Source of the DNA: Paracoccaceae bacterium
GTDB taxonomy: Bacteria; Pseudomonadota; Alphaproteobacteria; Rhodobacterales; Rhodobacteraceae
NCBI GenBank assembly: GCA_024304985.1
Contig: JAMWZC010000003.1
Coordinates: 124,001-188,000 of the forward strand
Length of the DNA stretch: 64,000 nt
Reading direction: 5' to 3'
In this document: positions 62,196 through 64,000 of the stretch, piece after piece
Position numbering within the stretch: the stretch's first letter is position 1
Layout: each line of letters begins with the position of its first letter
The notes under the pieces: model-generated
What the model saw: the letters and a program-made list of their open reading frames with translations, nothing else
What the model was told of the DNA's origin: nothing
Database searches by the model: none
Position numbers and translations under genes: made by a program

Positions 62196-63395
62196 TCAGC
62201 CCCGCGCCAGAGGCCGCAGATGCAGCCCGCCATAGATCACCGCGAACAGGCCGAACGCGCCCAGCCACCCGGCCCCGGCCAGCATGTGCAAGGCACCCGC
62301 CTGCCCCGGCACCAGCCCCGCCGCCAGCCGCGCCAGAACGGACAGGATCATCAAGGCATAGATCGCCTGCGTCCCGCGCCCTGCCGTCAGCACCTGCCCG
62401 GAATGGCCCAGCGTGGCCCGCGTCATAACCGCCAGCGTCATCACCCCGACCGCCCCCGCCATCCACAGATGCTGCGCCGCCGCCAGCCCCACCACACCCG
62501 GCCACAGCAGCGCCGCGCCCAGCCCCAGCGCCCCCAGCGGCACGAAAGCATACCCCGCATGCAGCACCCAGACCAAAGGCTCGGCCCCGGTCCTGTCCCC
62601 CGCCCAGCGCGCCATCCGCAACAGATGCACCAGCCCCGCGACGCTCAGCGCCACACCGGTGATCCGCGCCGCAGGCCAAAGCACCCACAGGATCAGCGCC
62701 CCCAACAGCACCAGCAGGGCCAGCTTGTCGAACCGCTGCATCGGCGGCGCAGGCAGACGCCCCGCCCCGCGCTTGACCAGCCAGTTGCGCGTAAAGGACG
62801 GCACCACCCGCCCGCCGATCACCCCGATCATCATGATCGCCGCCCCCAGCGCAATCCGCAGACCCATACCCTGCGCCGGCATCCCGCCCTGCGCCGCCTC
62901 CCAGTGAAACACCGCATTGCCCAGCGTGAACACCGTCAGCATCGCCAGCACGATCAGATTGCGCCAGTTCCGCCCCGCGATGATCTCGCGCGCCAGCACC
63001 AGAGCCAGCGCCACCGGAAAGGCCAGATCGGCCAGCGCCACCAGCAGCGGCGACACCCCCTCCGAGACACTGACAGCCAGCCGCCCCAGCAGCCACAACA
63101 CCGCCAGCCCGCCCAGCGGCCAGCCCACGATGGGCAGACGCCCTGTCCAGTTGGGCACCGCCGTCAAAAGAAACCCGGCAATGACCGCCCCCAGATAGCC
63201 GAATAGAAAGGCATGCGCATGCCAGCTCACCGGATCAAATGCCGTGGGCAGGGCCAGATGCCCGCTCAGCATCGGAATCCACAGCCCCATCGCCAGCACC
63301 GCCCAAAGCCCGGCTCCAAAGAAAAAGGGCCGGAACCCATAGGTCAGCAGGGCAGGCCCCTGCCAGGCGCGCATCTGTGCCGCTGTGGTCATCAT
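62196..63395 (-). CDS. nnrS: NnrS family membrane protein
   Basis: A 399-aa protein with about twelve helices. The N-terminal YGFRPFFFGAGLWAVLAMGLW, then WHAHAFLFGYLGAVIAGFLLTAVPNWTG and the middle RVVPSFTRNW are NnrS features; histidines in the first helices bind haem and copper in characterised members. NnrS protects against nitric oxide damage. It is divergent from an NsrR-like regulator, the usual controller. The ATG at 63395 is preferred over a TTG at 63416; a GAAAGG precedes it. Confidence 0.92.
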   Translation of the reverse strand: MMTTAAQMRAWQGPALLTYGFRPFFFGAGLWAVLAMGLWIPMLSGHLALPTAFDPVSWHAHAFLFGYLGAVIAGFLLTAVPNWTGRLPIVGWPLGGLAVLWLLGRLAVSVSEGVSPLLVALADLAFPVALALVLAREIIAGRNWRNLIVLAMLTVFTLGNAVFHWEAAQGGMPAQGMGLRIALGAAIMMIGVIGGRVVPSFTRNWLVKRGAGRLPAPPMQRFDKLALLVLLGALILWVLWPAARITGVALSVAGLVHLLRMARWAGDRTGAEPLVWVLHAGYAFVPLGALGLGAALLWPGVVGLAAAQHLWMAGAVGVMTLAVMTRATLGHSGQVLTAGRGTQAIYALMILSVLARLAAGLVPGQAGALHMLAGAGWLGAFGLFAVIYGGLHLRPLARG

Positions 63396-63513
63396 GGGAT
63401 CGGGCCTTTCTGTCAAAGGGCGCGTCCTGCACCCGGCCTTGGTGAATTGGTATTTGATTTACGCAATAAACCCGGCTAATACGCATTGCAATTACCAAAT
63501 CAGCGGAGCGACC

Positions 63514-63921
63514 ATGCGCCTCACCTCCTTCACCGATTTCGGTCTGCGCGCCTTGATGCGGATGGCCAGCGCGCCGGATCGCGCCTTCTCGACGGCGGAT
63601 CTGGCGAGGGAATTCGGCGTCTCGCGCAACCATCTGGCCAAGGTCATGTCCACCCTGGCGGCCGCCGGTCTCCTGATCACAAGGCGCGGCGGCGGTGGCG
63701 GCGCGATGCTGGCACGCCCGGCCGAAACCATCCGCCTTGGCGATGTGGTGGCCCTCCTCGAAGCCGATCAGGCGCTTGTCGAATGTTTCGCCGCAAGCGG
63801 CGGCGCCTGCACCCTGACCCCGCACTGCCGCCTCAAATCCCGCCTCTCCCGCGCCGAGGCCGCCTTCATCGCGGACCTCAACACCAGCACCCTGGCCGAT
63901 TGCGCCTATCACCCTGCGTGA
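63514..63921 (+). CDS. nsrR: Rrf2-family regulator, NsrR-like
   Basis: A 135-aa Rrf2 winged helix: MRLTSFTDFGLRALMRMAS, then LAREFGVSRNHLAKVMSTLAAAGLL, and three cysteines at 91, 99 and 105 (CFAASGGACTLTPHC), the iron-sulfur ligand pattern of NsrR, which senses nitric oxide. Divergent from nnrS, 118 bp between starts, so it probably represses nnrS/nnrU. ATG at 63514. No classical NsrR operator was identified with confidence in the gap. The last 79 bp of the window after it hold nothing I can call. Confidence 0.9.
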   Translation: MRLTSFTDFGLRALMRMASAPDRAFSTADLAREFGVSRNHLAKVMSTLAAAGLLITRRGGGGGAMLARPAETIRLGDVVALLEADQALVECFAASGGACTLTPHCRLKSRLSRAEAAFIADLNTSTLADCAYHPA

Positions 63922-64000
63922 TCCCCGCAGGGTTGCCGCACAGCGCCTTGCCCCGGCCCGCCCTTCGGTCTTTAACGGGCGGCACAGCGACAGGCGCGCG

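Noticed and set aside
63396-63513. A classical NsrR operator between nnrS and nsrR
   Set aside because: Several AT-rich partial repeats (GGTATTT, TTTACGCAAT, AATACGCATT) are present, but none gives a clear symmetrical site, so none is listed.
1-64000. CRISPR arrays, rRNA genes and insertion sequences
   Set aside because: No spaced repeats, rRNA stretches, or transposase with terminal repeats were seen. The only mobile element is the serine-recombinase island.

Overview
The window is a GC-rich chromosomal segment that reads as an alphaproteobacterium of the order Rhodobacterales (roseobacter/Paracoccaceae type). The evidence is a DUF3572 gene next to a PleD-like diguanylate cyclase, an alphaproteobacterial LexA box (GAAC-N7-GAAC) before an imuA-like gene, a DUF6280-type small protein, an NsrR/NnrS/NnrU nitric-oxide group, and a 21-bp intergenic repeat present seven times. 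Everything here is read by eye from the sequence and translations; no database search was run.

Layout. 0-9.4 kb: partial HAD phosphatase, MarR regulator, DUF3572 and PleD-like protein, an ECF sigma factor cassette (sigma, small membrane protein, periplasmic metal-sensor-like protein), EF-hand protein, DUF983, NUDIX, DMT transporter, and a desaturase divergent from an XRE regulator. 9.4-14.2 kb: lipocalin lipoprotein, an arsenate-resistance operon (arsR-arsC fusion, arsenate-specific GAPDH, arsJ) with a strong operator, and an aldo/keto reductase. 14.3-22.4 kb: SOS-controlled orphan imuA, MFS transporter, metG, and an RND efflux pump with its adaptor. 22.5-28.3 kb: Lon-like protease and a four-gene lipid/glycosyl operon. 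28.5-29.3 kb: ZIP metal transporter.

29.35-35.25 kb is a low-GC mobile island at the 3' end of tRNA-Leu(UAA). It carries a serine recombinase, a 93-aa protein, and two overlapping genes of no recognised family: an 828-aa protein with four N-terminal membrane helices and a long helical C-terminal region, and a 330-aa soluble protein. This pair is the best candidate for an undescribed system. A TGGTGC direct repeat lies at both compositional boundaries. Joining the two ends would give the recombinase a different C-terminus, so integration appears to re-tail it with antisense tRNA sequence.

35.4-64 kb returns to core chromosome: rhomboid protease, GFA protein, thioesterase, divergent metF/metR, wrbA, inositol-phosphatase family protein, an orphan molybdenum hydroxylase large subunit, a type III PLP decarboxylase divergent from an Lrp regulator, valS, crotonase, two aminotransferases, a tyrosine phosphatase, a YgfZ-like protein, efp, DUF6280, a PopZ-like acidic protein, a TolC-family protein with a PCMT-like methyltransferase, tRNA-Cys, a 7-TM hybrid histidine kinase, an ArsR-SRPBCC-SRPBCC operon, and the nnrU/nnrS/nsrR group. 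Many operons here are coupled by 4-nt ATGA or GTGA overlaps.
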